From positions 1-64,000 of the forward strand of contig CAXTOX010000005.1 of the NCBI GenBank assembly GCA_964245885.1: a stretch of 64,000 nt of DNA, in the 5' to 3' direction. The notes under the pieces are model-generated. The model searched no databases, had not been told where the DNA came from, and saw nothing but the letters and a program-made list of their open reading frames with translations. This DNA comes from CAHJWO01 sp964245885. Its GTDB lineage: Bacteria > Verrucomicrobiota > Verrucomicrobiia > Chthoniobacterales > SZAS-18. The translations under genes were made by a program, and so were the position numbers. Every line of letters begins with the position of its first letter. Position 1 is the first letter of the stretch. Below are positions 16,293-25,015 of this stretch, piece by piece.

Positions 16293-16467
16293 CGCGTCCG
16301 TCGTTCGGGGACGTGTTCATTTTAACACAGAGGCACAGAGGACACGGAGCCCGGAGGAGGAAGACGGGCGAAGGAGGAGGCGGAACCTTCTTTCCCCTTC
16401 TTCTCTGTGGCCCTCCGTGTCTCTGTATCTCTGTGTTAAAGTGCCGCGTTCCCGAACGACGGACGCG
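16293..16467. repeat. Type-B nested inverted repeat (CACAGAG units) with 17-bp outer arms
   Basis: The inner imperfect arms (left about 16319-16363, right about 16397-16441) are built of tandem units like CACAGAGG and end in TTTAACACAG / CTGTGTTAAA. They are flanked by a perfect 17-bp outer inverted pair: CGCGTCCGTCGTTCGGG (16293-16309) and its complement (16451-16467). The element fills the divergent promoter region between the AlgJ-like and MBOAT genes, leaving the MBOAT start 46 bp beyond the outer arm. A sister element is at 47921-48041. Confidence 0.85.
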
Positions 16468-16513
16468 CCTTGACTTCGCGTCCGCACGGGTTACCAAAGA
16501 GCGCCCGCCAAGC

Positions 16514-18040
16514 GTGATCTTCAGTTCGCACATTTTCGTCTACTACTTCCTGCCTTTCACGCTGGCAGTGTACTATGCGCTGTACGCCTGGCGTCCGCAG
16601 CGCCAGCGGCTGCGCAACCTCTGGCTGGTGCTCACCGGCTACACCTTTTACGGCTGGGCCGGGCCGCGCTTCGTCATCTTGATGTTCGTCACCACGAACC
16701 TCGACTGGCTCATGAGCCTGGTCATCGCCCACGACGACTGGCGGTTCTGGCGATTCGGGGAACAAGGATTCTTCCGAAAACCCGTCACCCTCTTGCCCAA
16801 CACCCGCAAGTCGGGCGCGACCCGCTCGCGCGGACAGCACGCCGCCATCACGGTGTCGGTCGTGTCCAACCTCCTGGTGCTGGGGTTCTTCAAATACTTC
16901 AACCTCGGGGTGGACAGCTACAACGGGATCGTCGCGGGCCTCGGGTTCACCGCCGCGCAGTGGCACAACACACTCAACGTCATTCTGCCGCTGGGCATCT
17001 CGTTCTACACGTTCCAGGCGCTCAGCTACACCATCGACGTGTACCGCGGCGACGCCGAGGCGATGGCGAACTTCATCGACTTCTCGTGCTTCGTGTCAAT
17101 GTTCCCGCACCTCGTCGCGGGGCCGATCCTCAAGTTTTCGTTCCTCGCCGACCAGTTGAAAAACCGCACGCTCACCAGCGACAAGTTCGCGCGCGGCGTG
17201 GCGTTCTTTTCTCTCGGCCTCGCCAAGAAAATCCTGCTCGCCAACCCCTGCGGCAAGATCGCCGACACCTGCTTCGACGCCGGCTCGCTCCACACGCTCG
17301 ACGCCTGGTTTGGCGCGTTCGCGTATTCGTTCCAGATTTATTTCGATTTCAGCGGGTACTCGGACATGGCCATCGGCCTCGGGCTGATGCTCGGGTTCGT
17401 CTTCGCAAAAAACTTCGACTCGCCCTACCGCTCGGATTCCATCACGACGTTCTGGCAACGCTGGCACATCTCGCTCTCGACGTGGCTGCGCGAGTACCTC
17501 TACATCCCGCTCGGCGGCAACCGGCGCGGCGACCTCCTCACCTACCGCAACCTCATCGTGACGATGCTGCTCGGCGGGCTGTGGCACGGGGCGTCGTGGA
17601 ACTTCATGATCTGGGGCGGGCTGCACGGCGGGATGCTGGCGTTCGAGCGCCGGTTTTTCCGCCAGCCCGACAACACGATCCGCTACCCCGGCGCGCTGCC
17701 GCGCGTGGTGTGGGTGGGCGTGGTGTTCATCGTGGTGCTGCTCGGGTGGGTCTTCTTCCGCGCGACGGACCTGCCGCACGCGGGCGGGTATCTGGCGAGC
17801 ATGTTCGGCGCGGGTCACCCGCAGCCGGGTGCGTCGCTGCTCGCGGGCCTGGTCTACCGGCCCTACTATCTCCTCTCCGTGGCGATTGCGGCCGTGGTGG
17901 TGTGGTTCGCGCCGCAGACCTGGGAATGGACGCAGCGGCTGACACTGCCCAAGGCGGCCACCTGCCTCGCGCTCGGCTGGCTGGCGCTCGTCATCCTGGC
18001 CACGCAGGAGTATAATCCGTTCATCTATTTCATCTTCTGA
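16514..18040 (+). CDS. MBOAT-family O-acyltransferase (AlgI-like)
   Basis: 508 residues from GTG at 16514 (VIFSSHIFVYYFLPF, the usual MBOAT opening). About ten membrane helices. Catalytic-region motifs are FWQRWHISLSTWLREYLY (near residue 312) and LGGLWHGASWNFMIWG (near residue 355, with the invariant MBOAT His in WHG). PLGISFYTFQALSY is typical of the AlgI branch. AlgI proteins pass acetyl groups across the inner membrane to periplasmic AlgJ/AlgX partners. The stop overlaps the next start in TGATG (18038-18042), so it is translationally coupled to the second AlgJ-like gene. The open frame extends back to 15962 but is repeat and antisense sequence. Confidence 0.92.
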   Translation: MIFSSHIFVYYFLPFTLAVYYALYAWRPQRQRLRNLWLVLTGYTFYGWAGPRFVILMFVTTNLDWLMSLVIAHDDWRFWRFGEQGFFRKPVTLLPNTRKSGATRSRGQHAAITVSVVSNLLVLGFFKYFNLGVDSYNGIVAGLGFTAAQWHNTLNVILPLGISFYTFQALSYTIDVYRGDAEAMANFIDFSCFVSMFPHLVAGPILKFSFLADQLKNRTLTSDKFARGVAFFSLGLAKKILLANPCGKIADTCFDAGSLHTLDAWFGAFAYSFQIYFDFSGYSDMAIGLGLMLGFVFAKNFDSPYRSDSITTFWQRWHISLSTWLREYLYIPLGGNRRGDLLTYRNLIVTMLLGGLWHGASWNFMIWGGLHGGMLAFERRFFRQPDNTIRYPGALPRVVWVGVVFIVVLLGWVFFRATDLPHAGGYLASMFGAGHPQPGASLLAGLVYRPYYLLSVAIAAVVVWFAPQTWEWTQRLTLPKAATCLALGWLALVILATQEYNPFIYFIF

Positions 18041-19815
18041 TGGCCGATCCCGTTCCAGAGCCAGACCCCGGGCGGCCGCGCGAACCGAAGCATTCGCTGC
18101 CGCGCTACGACGAACCGCCGTTGCGCGAGCGCCGGAACCGCCAACTCGACCGCGAAGAAGTCGCCGAGCGCGACCTCAAGGGCACGGTGCTTTCCCCCGG
18201 CGCGAAGGGGCTTCTCATCGCGGTGTTTCTGCTGACGATCACCGTGCCTTCCATCCTCCAGTTCGCCGCCGAACTGCACGCGGGCCGGGGGCTGCCGTCC
18301 TTCGATGTCGTCCGCACGCTGCCCAAGTGGGAAAAAATCCGCGCGGCGCGTCATCCGGCCGACTTCTGGAACCTCGCGCCGCAGGCCGACGACATCAAGG
18401 ATTTCGAGAAGGGCATGGAGAAGGGTTCCATTATTTCGCGGTGGCTGCTGCCGCACGTGCAGGACGTGCTCACCGGCGCGCTCGGCGCGGGCAACGAACA
18501 GGCGTACCCCGGCCGGCCCGGCTGGCTGTTCTACCGGCCGGACGTGGAATACGCCATCGGCCCGCCGTTCCTCGATCCCAACCAGATCGCCAAGCGCAGC
18601 CAGAACAGCAAAATCCACGCGGCCCCGATCCCGGCGATTGTGGACTTCCGCGACCAGCTCAAGGCGCGCGGAATCGATCTGGTGATCCTCCCCGTGCCGG
18701 TCAAGCCCGTGATCGACGGCGAGATGCTGTCGGCGAATGCCAAGGCAGGTGAGGCGTTGCAGAACCCGTCGTTCTCGGAATTTGCGCAGCGGCTGGACAA
18801 GGCAGGCGTGAGGATTTTCGATCCCACTTGGCAGTTGATGCAGCTCAAGGTGCAAGAGCTTGACCGCAACGGGAACGGGTCGTCGCTTTATTTACAAACG
18901 GACACCCACTGGCGGCCCGAGACCATGGAGTTCGTCGCCGATCACCTGGCAAGGTTCCTCAGTCTCTCCGGCGGGTCGGGTGAAAACAATCTGCTAGCGG
19001 CGAGAAACATCTCCGCCCTGGGCGACACCGCGCTCATGCTCAAGCTGCCCGCCGACCAGACCGTCTACCAACCCCAGAGCGTAACAATACACCAAGTCAA
19101 CATCGGCAACGCTCCCTGGCGCGCCACGCCCACCGCCGACACGCTGCTGCTCGGCGATAGTTTTTCCAACATCTTCTCGCTCGAAGGCATGGGCTGGGGC
19201 GAGTCCGCCGGGTTCGCCGAACACCTCAGCCGCGCGCTGGGCAAACCCATCGACGTCATCCTGCGCAACAGCGACGCGTCCTTCGCCACGCGCGAAATCC
19301 TCTCGCGCGAACTCGCCCGCGGCCACGACCGGCTCGCGGGCAAGAAACTCGTCATCTGGGAACTCGCCTCGCGCGAGCTGTCCAGTGGCAACTGGAAGCT
19401 CATCCCCATGAAACTCGGCCAGCCGCCGGAATCGCATTTCTTCAGTCCCAAGGCCGGGGACGATTACTTGATGACCGGCACCGTGCAAAGCGTTTCGTCG
19501 GTGCCGCTGCCCGGCAGCGTGCCCTACAAAGATCACATCCTCACGGCTCATCTCGTCGATCTCGCCTCCACCGGGACGAGCGAGAGTGCGGGCAAGAAAG
19601 CTGGGGGCGGTTCGCTCCAGGCGCTCGTCTACCTGTGGAGCATGCGCGACAACGTGTGGACGCCGGCGGCGAGGTTGCGCACGGGCGATCAGGTGACCGT
19701 GCGCCTGCGCGCGTGGTCGGACGTTTCGGCCGAGTACGAAAAGATCAACCGCAGCGAACCCGACGACACCGCCTTGCAATTGGAGGAACCGGTGTGGGGC
19801 GAGTTGGAGAAATGA
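18040..19815 (+). CDS. Membrane-anchored AlgJ-like SGNH acetyltransferase component
   Basis: 591 residues: a polar, Pro/Arg/Glu-rich cytosolic N-terminus (1-50), one membrane helix (about 55-77), and a periplasmic SGNH/AlgJ domain. Motifs are PGRPGWLFYRPDVEY, LQTDTHWRPETM (Asp-His near residue 288) and TLLLGDSFSNIF (nucleophile Ser near residue 374). The last ~130 residues form an extra beta-rich domain. It is coupled to the MBOAT gene through a TGATG overlap. This implies the two products form the acetyl relay, with the divergent AlgJ-like protein as a second acceptor enzyme. Confidence 0.9.
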   Translation: MADPVPEPDPGRPREPKHSLPRYDEPPLRERRNRQLDREEVAERDLKGTVLSPGAKGLLIAVFLLTITVPSILQFAAELHAGRGLPSFDVVRTLPKWEKIRAARHPADFWNLAPQADDIKDFEKGMEKGSIISRWLLPHVQDVLTGALGAGNEQAYPGRPGWLFYRPDVEYAIGPPFLDPNQIAKRSQNSKIHAAPIPAIVDFRDQLKARGIDLVILPVPVKPVIDGEMLSANAKAGEALQNPSFSEFAQRLDKAGVRIFDPTWQLMQLKVQELDRNGNGSSLYLQTDTHWRPETMEFVADHLARFLSLSGGSGENNLLAARNISALGDTALMLKLPADQTVYQPQSVTIHQVNIGNAPWRATPTADTLLLGDSFSNIFSLEGMGWGESAGFAEHLSRALGKPIDVILRNSDASFATREILSRELARGHDRLAGKKLVIWELASRELSSGNWKLIPMKLGQPPESHFFSPKAGDDYLMTGTVQSVSSVPLPGSVPYKDHILTAHLVDLASTGTSESAGKKAGGGSLQALVYLWSMRDNVWTPAARLRTGDQVTVRLRAWSDVSAEYEKINRSEPDDTALQLEEPVWGELEK

Positions 19816-20022
19816 GCCGCCCTCGAAATGGAAGCCAGTCGGCGACTCGGCCTGGAAACGGAGTTCCACGTTCACACACGCGGCACCGGCCGGAACTGGA
19901 ACACCGTCTTGAAACTCGCGGTCATGGCCAGAGGGTGATTTCTGGACAGGCCGCTTCGCGGCGGGACACGCGCGCGTCCTTTGCCATCGCCGCGCCGCCA
20001 TGCGAAGGTGGGAATCCGCCTC

Positions 20023-21411
20023 ATGCCGCCGTCCACCCGCCACGTCTATCTCCAGGAGGTCCGCGCGACCCTCGCACTGGCCATTCCCATGACCACGGGG
20101 CAGGTGGGGCAGATGCTCCTGGGATTCTCGGACAGCCTCATGATCGGCCGCGTCGGCGTCGTGCCGCTGGCGGCGTGCGCGTTCGCCAACAACGTCCTGA
20201 ACCCCCTCTTCGTCACCGGCATCGGCCTGGTGGCGGGCGTGTCCATCCTCGCCGCGCAGGCACACGGCGCGCACCGCCCGCACGAAGCCGGCGAAACCCT
20301 CCGCCACGGGCTTGCCATCAGCCTCGCCACCGGCTTGGCGCTCGTCGCCGCGGTGTTCGCCGCCTGGCCGTTCCTGCCTTTGCTCCACCCGCCGCCGGAG
20401 GTGCTCGCGCAGTCGCGTCCGTTTCTCGTGATCGTCGGCTGGTCGCTCGTGCCCGCGCTGGCGTGGCAATGCCTCAAGCAGTATTGCGAGGCGTTGTCCC
20501 ACCCGCTGCTGCCCACGCTGGCGATGCTCGGGACCGTCGCGCTCAACGTCTTCCTGAGCTGGGTGCTCATCTACGGTCATCTCGGTTCGCCCGCGATGGG
20601 GTTGGTCGGCGCGGCCTGGGCCACGCTGACGGCCCGGGTGGTCCTGCTGATTTTCACGTTCGCTCTGGTGCTGCGCTCGCCGCGCTTCCGCGAAGCCCTG
20701 CCTCCACGCTGGGCAGCGGCGCTGTCGTGGGACCAACTGCGCCGGCAACTCGCCGTCGGACTGCCGGTGGCCGTGCAACTGTTCTGCGAGGTCGCCTTTT
20801 TTGCCTTTGTGCTGGTGATGATGGGCTGGCTCGGCACCGTGCCGCTGGCGGCGCACCAAGTGGCCATCACCTACGCGGCGTTGACGTTCATGGTGCCGCT
20901 GGGTGTGTCGATGGCCGTCAGCGTGCGCGTTGGCCAGGCGGTCGGGGCGGGCGAAGGTCGGCGCGTACGCATGATCGGGCTGAGCGGCATCGGGCTGGCG
21001 GTGGCGTTCATGACGGCGACGGCGACGATGTTCCTGCTCGCGGGCACGCAACTGGCCGGGCTCGCCGTGCCGGACGCACCGACCGCCGCGCTGGCGGCGC
21101 AGTTGCTCGTCGTCGCGGGGGTGTTCCAGATCTTCGACGGCGCGCAGGTCGCCAGCATGGGTGCCTTGCGCGGGTTGACCGACGTGCGCGTGCCCACGGC
21201 CGTCGCGTTTACTTCCTATTGGCTGGTCGCACTGCCGACCTGCTACGTGGTGGGCATCGCGCGGCACGGCGGCCCGCGCGGGCTGTGGTGGGGTGTCACA
21301 CTCGGGCTGGCGGTGGCGGCGGCGGGCCTGCTGATCCGGTTTCTGCACCGGACGCGGCCGGTTCGGTTGGAGCGGCCACACGCGGCCGTTCTACCTCAAG
21401 TTGCATCTTGA
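20023..21411 (+). CDS. MATE-family multidrug/cation efflux transporter
   Basis: 462 residues from the ATG at 20023, twelve predicted helices in two halves. The N-terminal signature AIPMTTGQVGQMLLGFSDSLMIGRVG and the second-half PVAVQLFCEVAFFAFVLVMMGWLGTVPLAAHQVA are typical of the NorM branch, which exports drugs or cations against sodium or protons. An alternative TTG at 19981 adds 14 basic residues. The last residues (RLERPHAAVLPQVAS) are encoded by a GC-rich inverted motif (GAGCGGCCACACGCGGCCG). That motif looks like a small repeat that has fixed the stop codon position. No operon partner is evident. Confidence 0.9.
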   Translation: MPPSTRHVYLQEVRATLALAIPMTTGQVGQMLLGFSDSLMIGRVGVVPLAACAFANNVLNPLFVTGIGLVAGVSILAAQAHGAHRPHEAGETLRHGLAISLATGLALVAAVFAAWPFLPLLHPPPEVLAQSRPFLVIVGWSLVPALAWQCLKQYCEALSHPLLPTLAMLGTVALNVFLSWVLIYGHLGSPAMGLVGAAWATLTARVVLLIFTFALVLRSPRFREALPPRWAAALSWDQLRRQLAVGLPVAVQLFCEVAFFAFVLVMMGWLGTVPLAAHQVAITYAALTFMVPLGVSMAVSVRVGQAVGAGEGRRVRMIGLSGIGLAVAFMTATATMFLLAGTQLAGLAVPDAPTAALAAQLLVVAGVFQIFDGAQVASMGALRGLTDVRVPTAVAFTSYWLVALPTCYVVGIARHGGPRGLWWGVTLGLAVAAAGLLIRFLHRTRPVRLERPHAAVLPQVAS

Positions 21412-21508
21412 TCCCTTCGGGGGTTCCCCCGCCATCCCGGGCCGACACCAGCACGGTGGGAGCGTCGGACAAGGCGGGCGGTTCGTGTTTTGGCACGGAA
21501 GTCGTATA

Positions 21509-24136
21509 ATGGCGTTCGTCGCCATGCCGTCTTCCGTCGTCGTTGATCCCCTGCCCGCCGTCGCGTGCGTGCCCGAACTGCTCGCCCCGGCGGGCAACTG
21601 GGAATGCGCCCGTGCGGCGGTGGAAAACGGCGCGGACGCGGTCTACTTCGGCCTGAGCCGCTTCAACGCGCGGATGCGCGCGGACAACTTCACCGAAGCC
21701 GATCTGCCGGCTTTGATGGAGTTCCTGCACCGGCGCGGGGTGCGCGGGTACGTGACGTTCAACACGCTCGTCTTCCCCGACGAACTGATCGAAGCGGAGG
21801 ATTACCTGCGCGCGATCATCGCCGCCGGAGTGGATGCGGCCATCGTGCAGGACGTGGGCATTTGCCGGTTGATCCGGCGGCTGTCGCCCGATTTTCCGAT
21901 CCATGCGTCCACGCAGATGACCGTCACCAGCGTGGCGGGCGCGGAGTTCGTGCGCGATTTGGGATGCCAACTCGTGGTGCTGGCGCGAGAGTGTTCGATC
22001 CAGGAAATCGCCGCGATTCGCGCGGCGCTCGACGATGCGGGCGCGTCGCTGCCGCTGGAGGTGTTCGTCCACGGGGCGTTGTGCGTCGCGTACTCGGGCC
22101 AGTGCCTGACCAGCGAGGCGCTCGGGGGGCGTTCGGCCAACCGCGGCGAGTGCGCGCAGGCGTGCCGGATGCCCTACGATCTCCTCGCCGACAACGAACC
22201 CGTGCCATTGGGCGACCGGCGTTACCTGCTCAGCCCGCAGGACCTCGCCGGACTCGGCGCGGTCGCGGACCTCGCCAGCGCCGGGGTTTCCTCGCTGAAG
22301 ATCGAGGGGCGGCTCAAGGCTCCCGAGTACGTCGCGGGCATCACGCGGGTCTACCGTGCCGCGCTCGACCGGCTGGAAGAAAATGCAGAATGCAAAATGC
22401 AGAATGCAAAAGTCCAGAAGGCAGAGGAACCAACGGCGACAGACGGGATGGCTGCCGCGGACCGATACGAATTGGAGATGAGTTTTTCGCGCGGGCTGCA
22501 CACCGGCTGGCTGCGCGGCATCGACAACCAGCAACTCGTCCACGCGCGCTTCGGCAAGAAACGCGGCGTCTATCTCGGCCGCGTGCGGCGGGTGCGCGGG
22601 GACCGGGTGTTCGTCGACCTGGAAGCGCCGCTCAAGGCGGGCGACGGCGTGGTGTTCGACGCCGGCCAGCCCGACGCTCCGGAACAGGGCGGACGCGTCT
22701 ACACGGCGGCGTCGGCCGGCGCGGACGGGACGATGCTGACGTTTGCGCGTAGCGCGGGCGGGATCGACCTCGCCCGGGTGAAACCCGGCGAGCGGGTCTG
22801 GAAAACCAGCGACCCGGAACTGGACCGCCGGCTGCGCCAGACGTTCGCGGGCGACGTGCCGCGTTTCCAGCGGCCGGTGGACTTCGAGGTCCATGGGCAT
22901 GTGGGAGGGCCGTTGACGCTGATCGCACGCGACGGCGCGGGGCACGTGGCGCAACGGGATTCCACCATCCCACTGGCGGTCGCCGACCAGCAGCCGCTCA
23001 CCGACGAACGGCTCACCGCACAACTCGGCCGGCTCGGCGGCAGCCCGTTCCGGCTCGGCTCGATCTGCAACCGGCTGGAAGGAAGCGCGATCCTGCCCGT
23101 GAGTGAACTCAACCGCCTGCGCCGCGAGGTCGTGGCTGAATTGGAGGAGTTACGCGCGCGGCCGCGACGCTGGAAATGGGGTGAGCAATCCGCGCGCGTA
23201 CCAGTTCCAGCCACGGGAGGGAAGACCGGCGCGGCGGAACTCATCGTCCTCGTGCGTTCGTTGGCGCAACTCGACGCAGCGTTGTCAGCGGGGACGCAGA
23301 CGGTGTATTGCGATTTCGAGGACCCGAAGAGCTACCGCGAGGCGGTGCGGCGGTTCCGGGATTTTCGCGCGCCCGGCACGCGCACGATCCGGGTAGCCCC
23401 GCCGCGGGTCTTCAAAACCGGCGAGGAGTGGATTCTCAAGCAGGTGCGTTCGTCGGAAGCGGACGGCTACCTCGTGCGCAACTACGACCACCTGCGCTTC
23501 TTTGCGGGGGCCGGCAGCCTGGTGGGAGATTTCTCGCTCAACGTCGCCAACCGGCTGACGGCGGAGTATTTCCACGAGCGGTATACGCTGAAGCGGCTGA
23601 CGGCCTCCTACGATCTGAACGCGGCGCAGTTGGAGTCGCTGCTGGGTTCCGCGCCGCCGGAGTGGTTCGAGGTGACGATCCACCAGCACATGCCGATGTT
23701 TCACATGGAGCATTGCGTGTTCTGCGCGTTTCTCTCCGAGGGCACCGATTACCGCAACTGCGGCCGGCCCTGCGACAAAAAGGAAGTGCGCCTGCGCGAC
23801 CGCGTTGGCCTGGAACACCCGCTCAAGGCCGACGCCGGCTGCCGCAACACGGTGTTCAACGCGCGCGCGCAGACCGGCGCGGAATCGGTCGAACGACTGC
23901 GGGCGTTGGGGGCGCGGCATTTCCGGGTGGAGTTTGTCAACGAAACGGCCGAGGCGGTGGCGCGGACCCTGGAACGTTACGGGGCGCTGCTGCGCGGGGA
24001 GATCACGGGCGGGCAGTTGTGGCGGGAGTTGAAGTTGCACAACCAACTCGGCGTCACGCGCGGGCAGATGGAACGCGAGGAAACGCGCAAGGTTTTCCCC
24101 GGCACGGCGCATGGTCTGCGTTCAGTCAAAGCCTGA
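21509..24136 (+). CDS. rlhA: U32 family protein, RlhA-like (23S rRNA C2501 hydroxylation), extended form
   Basis: 875 residues. ATG at 21509 has GGAAG seven bases upstream. The N-terminal U32 barrel begins PELLAPAGNWECARAAVENGADAVYFGL, and has FVHGALCVAYSGQC and NRGECAQACRMPYDL (residues about 190-222, four Cys for an Fe-S cluster). It continues SLKIEGRLKAPEYVAGITRVYR as in RlhA, followed by DUF3656. E. coli RlhA is shorter (about 650 aa). Here a second barrel-like half carries its own Cys set, HCVFCAFL...YRNCGRPC and GCRNT (about 734-780). RlhA-type proteins hydroxylate C2501 of 23S rRNA. Residues about 290-308 (ENAECKMQNAKVQKAEEPT) are an inserted repeat arm. Older 'collagenase/peptidase' labels for U32 are probably wrong for this branch. 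Confidence 0.88.
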   Translation: MAFVAMPSSVVVDPLPAVACVPELLAPAGNWECARAAVENGADAVYFGLSRFNARMRADNFTEADLPALMEFLHRRGVRGYVTFNTLVFPDELIEAEDYLRAIIAAGVDAAIVQDVGICRLIRRLSPDFPIHASTQMTVTSVAGAEFVRDLGCQLVVLARECSIQEIAAIRAALDDAGASLPLEVFVHGALCVAYSGQCLTSEALGGRSANRGECAQACRMPYDLLADNEPVPLGDRRYLLSPQDLAGLGAVADLASAGVSSLKIEGRLKAPEYVAGITRVYRAALDRLEENAECKMQNAKVQKAEEPTATDGMAAADRYELEMSFSRGLHTGWLRGIDNQQLVHARFGKKRGVYLGRVRRVRGDRVFVDLEAPLKAGDGVVFDAGQPDAPEQGGRVYTAASAGADGTMLTFARSAGGIDLARVKPGERVWKTSDPELDRRLRQTFAGDVPRFQRPVDFEVHGHVGGPLTLIARDGAGHVAQRDSTIPLAVADQQPLTDERLTAQLGRLGGSPFRLGSICNRLEGSAILPVSELNRLRREVVAELEELRARPRRWKWGEQSARVPVPATGGKTGAAELIVLVRSLAQLDAALSAGTQTVYCDFEDPKSYREAVRRFRDFRAPGTRTIRVAPPRVFKTGEEWILKQVRSSEADGYLVRNYDHLRFFAGAGSLVGDFSLNVANRLTAEYFHERYTLKRLTASYDLNAAQLESLLGSAPPEWFEVTIHQHMPMFHMEHCVFCAFLSEGTDYRNCGRPCDKKEVRLRDRVGLEHPLKADAGCRNTVFNARAQTGAESVERLRALGARHFRVEFVNETAEAVARTLERYGALLRGEITGGQLWRELKLHNQLGVTRGQMEREETRKVFPGTAHGLRSVKA
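22378..22432. repeat. Type-A repeat arm inserted in frame in the U32 gene
   Basis: AAAATGCAGAATGC, then ATGCAGAATGCAAAAGTC, followed by CAGAAGGCAGAGG: tandem GCAGAAT-like units identical in type to the arms of the hairpins at 32248 and 34154. Only one arm is present and no mirrored arm follows. It is AT-richer than the surrounding gene and lies in a linker, so it was probably tolerated because it keeps the frame. Confidence 0.85.
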
Positions 24137-24157
24137 TCTTGTCCACAGATTCCGGGC

Positions 24158-24790
24158 ATGCTGATCGCGTTCCACAAACCCTACGGCGTGTTGTCGCAGT
24201 TCACGCCGGAAGCGGGTTCGGCGTGGCGGACGCTGGCGGGATTCGGGTTCCCGAAGGCAGTGTACCCCATCGGACGATTGGACGCGGATTCGGAGGGCTT
24301 GTTGCTGCTCAGCGACGAGGCGGCACTCAACGCCCGTTTGCTGCGGCCGGAGCACGCCCACGCGCGGGAATACTGGACGCAGGTCGAACGCGTGCCGAGC
24401 GACGACGCGCTCCAAACGCTGGAGCGGGGCGTCGTCGTGCAGGGGTACCGCACGCTGCCCTGCCGTGCCCGCCGGCTCGATCCGCCGCCGGACGTGCCGC
24501 CGCGCGACCCGCCCATCCGCGTGCGCAAAAACGTGCCGGACTGCTGGGTCGCACTCGAATTAACCGAAGGCAAAAACCGTCAGGTGCGCCGCATGACCGC
24601 CGCCGTGGGACACCCGACGCTGCGGTTGATCCGGGTCCGGGTCGGGGTGCTCGGGTTGGGCGACCTGCGTGCGGGCCAATGGCGCACTTTGGCAACGGAG
24701 GAACGACAGCACGTTTTCGCCGCGCAGACAGCATTCCCTTCTGGACGAGGCGCAACGACGGGAGTTGCCCGGCACCGTCGAATCCGTTAG
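24158..24790 (+). CDS. rluE: 23S rRNA pseudouridine synthase, RluE/RsuA family
   Basis: 210 residues without an S4 domain, beginning MLIAFHKPYGVLSQF (the KPYGVL motif). The catalytic motif PIGRLDADSEGLLLL gives the nucleophile Asp near residue 41. ELTEGKNRQVRRMTAAVGHPTLRLIRV is the RsuA-family C-terminal block. The lack of an S4 domain and the short length fit RluE, which modifies U2457 of 23S rRNA, though RluE, RluB and RsuA are close and the exact target is an inference. It follows the rRNA-modifying U32 gene by 21 bp, so the two may be co-expressed. Confidence 0.88.
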   Translation: MLIAFHKPYGVLSQFTPEAGSAWRTLAGFGFPKAVYPIGRLDADSEGLLLLSDEAALNARLLRPEHAHAREYWTQVERVPSDDALQTLERGVVVQGYRTLPCRARRLDPPPDVPPRDPPIRVRKNVPDCWVALELTEGKNRQVRRMTAAVGHPTLRLIRVRVGVLGLGDLRAGQWRTLATEERQHVFAAQTAFPSGRGATTGVARHRRIR

Positions 24791-24800
24791 CAATGGAGCC

Positions 24801-25015
24801 ATGAACATTGAATTTGCAGACCTGTTCAAACTTGGCCGGGCCGAACGCCTCCAATTGGTCGAGGACCTCTGGGACAGCATCGTCGAAGAAGAAGCATCGC
24901 TGCTGGCCTCCGACGAAAAAAGGCTGAACTTCGCCGTCGCAAAGAGCGTTTTCTACAGCACCCGACATCGGGCCGGACGTGGGAGCAAGTCAAGGAACGG
25001 GCACGCGCAGCATGA
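24801..25015 (+). pseudogene. Frameshifted antitoxin of the addiction-module component family
   Basis: The frame opens MNIEFADLFKLGRAERLQLVEDLWDSIVEEE, a clear match to short addiction-module antitoxins (ERLQLVEDLWDSI). After the run of six A at about 24917-24922 the family sequence continues in the -1 frame: KKAELRRRKERFLQHP, then GRTWEQVKERARAA, ending at TGA 25013-25015. One missing base in the A-run breaks the gene. If translated in one frame it would end in an unrelated tail. The true stop overlaps the toxin's ATG as ATGA, the usual TA arrangement. Confidence 0.8.

Noticed and set aside
15962..16513. N-terminal extension of the MBOAT protein
   Set aside because: Encoded by antisense of the AlgJ-like gene and by the type-B hairpin; the GTG at 16514 gives the normal MBOAT N-terminus.
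24915..24925. Programmed -1 frameshift at the A-run in the antitoxin gene
   Set aside because: The A AAA AAG heptamer is in the wrong phase for tandem slippage, and the toxin downstream is also broken, so simple decay is more likely.
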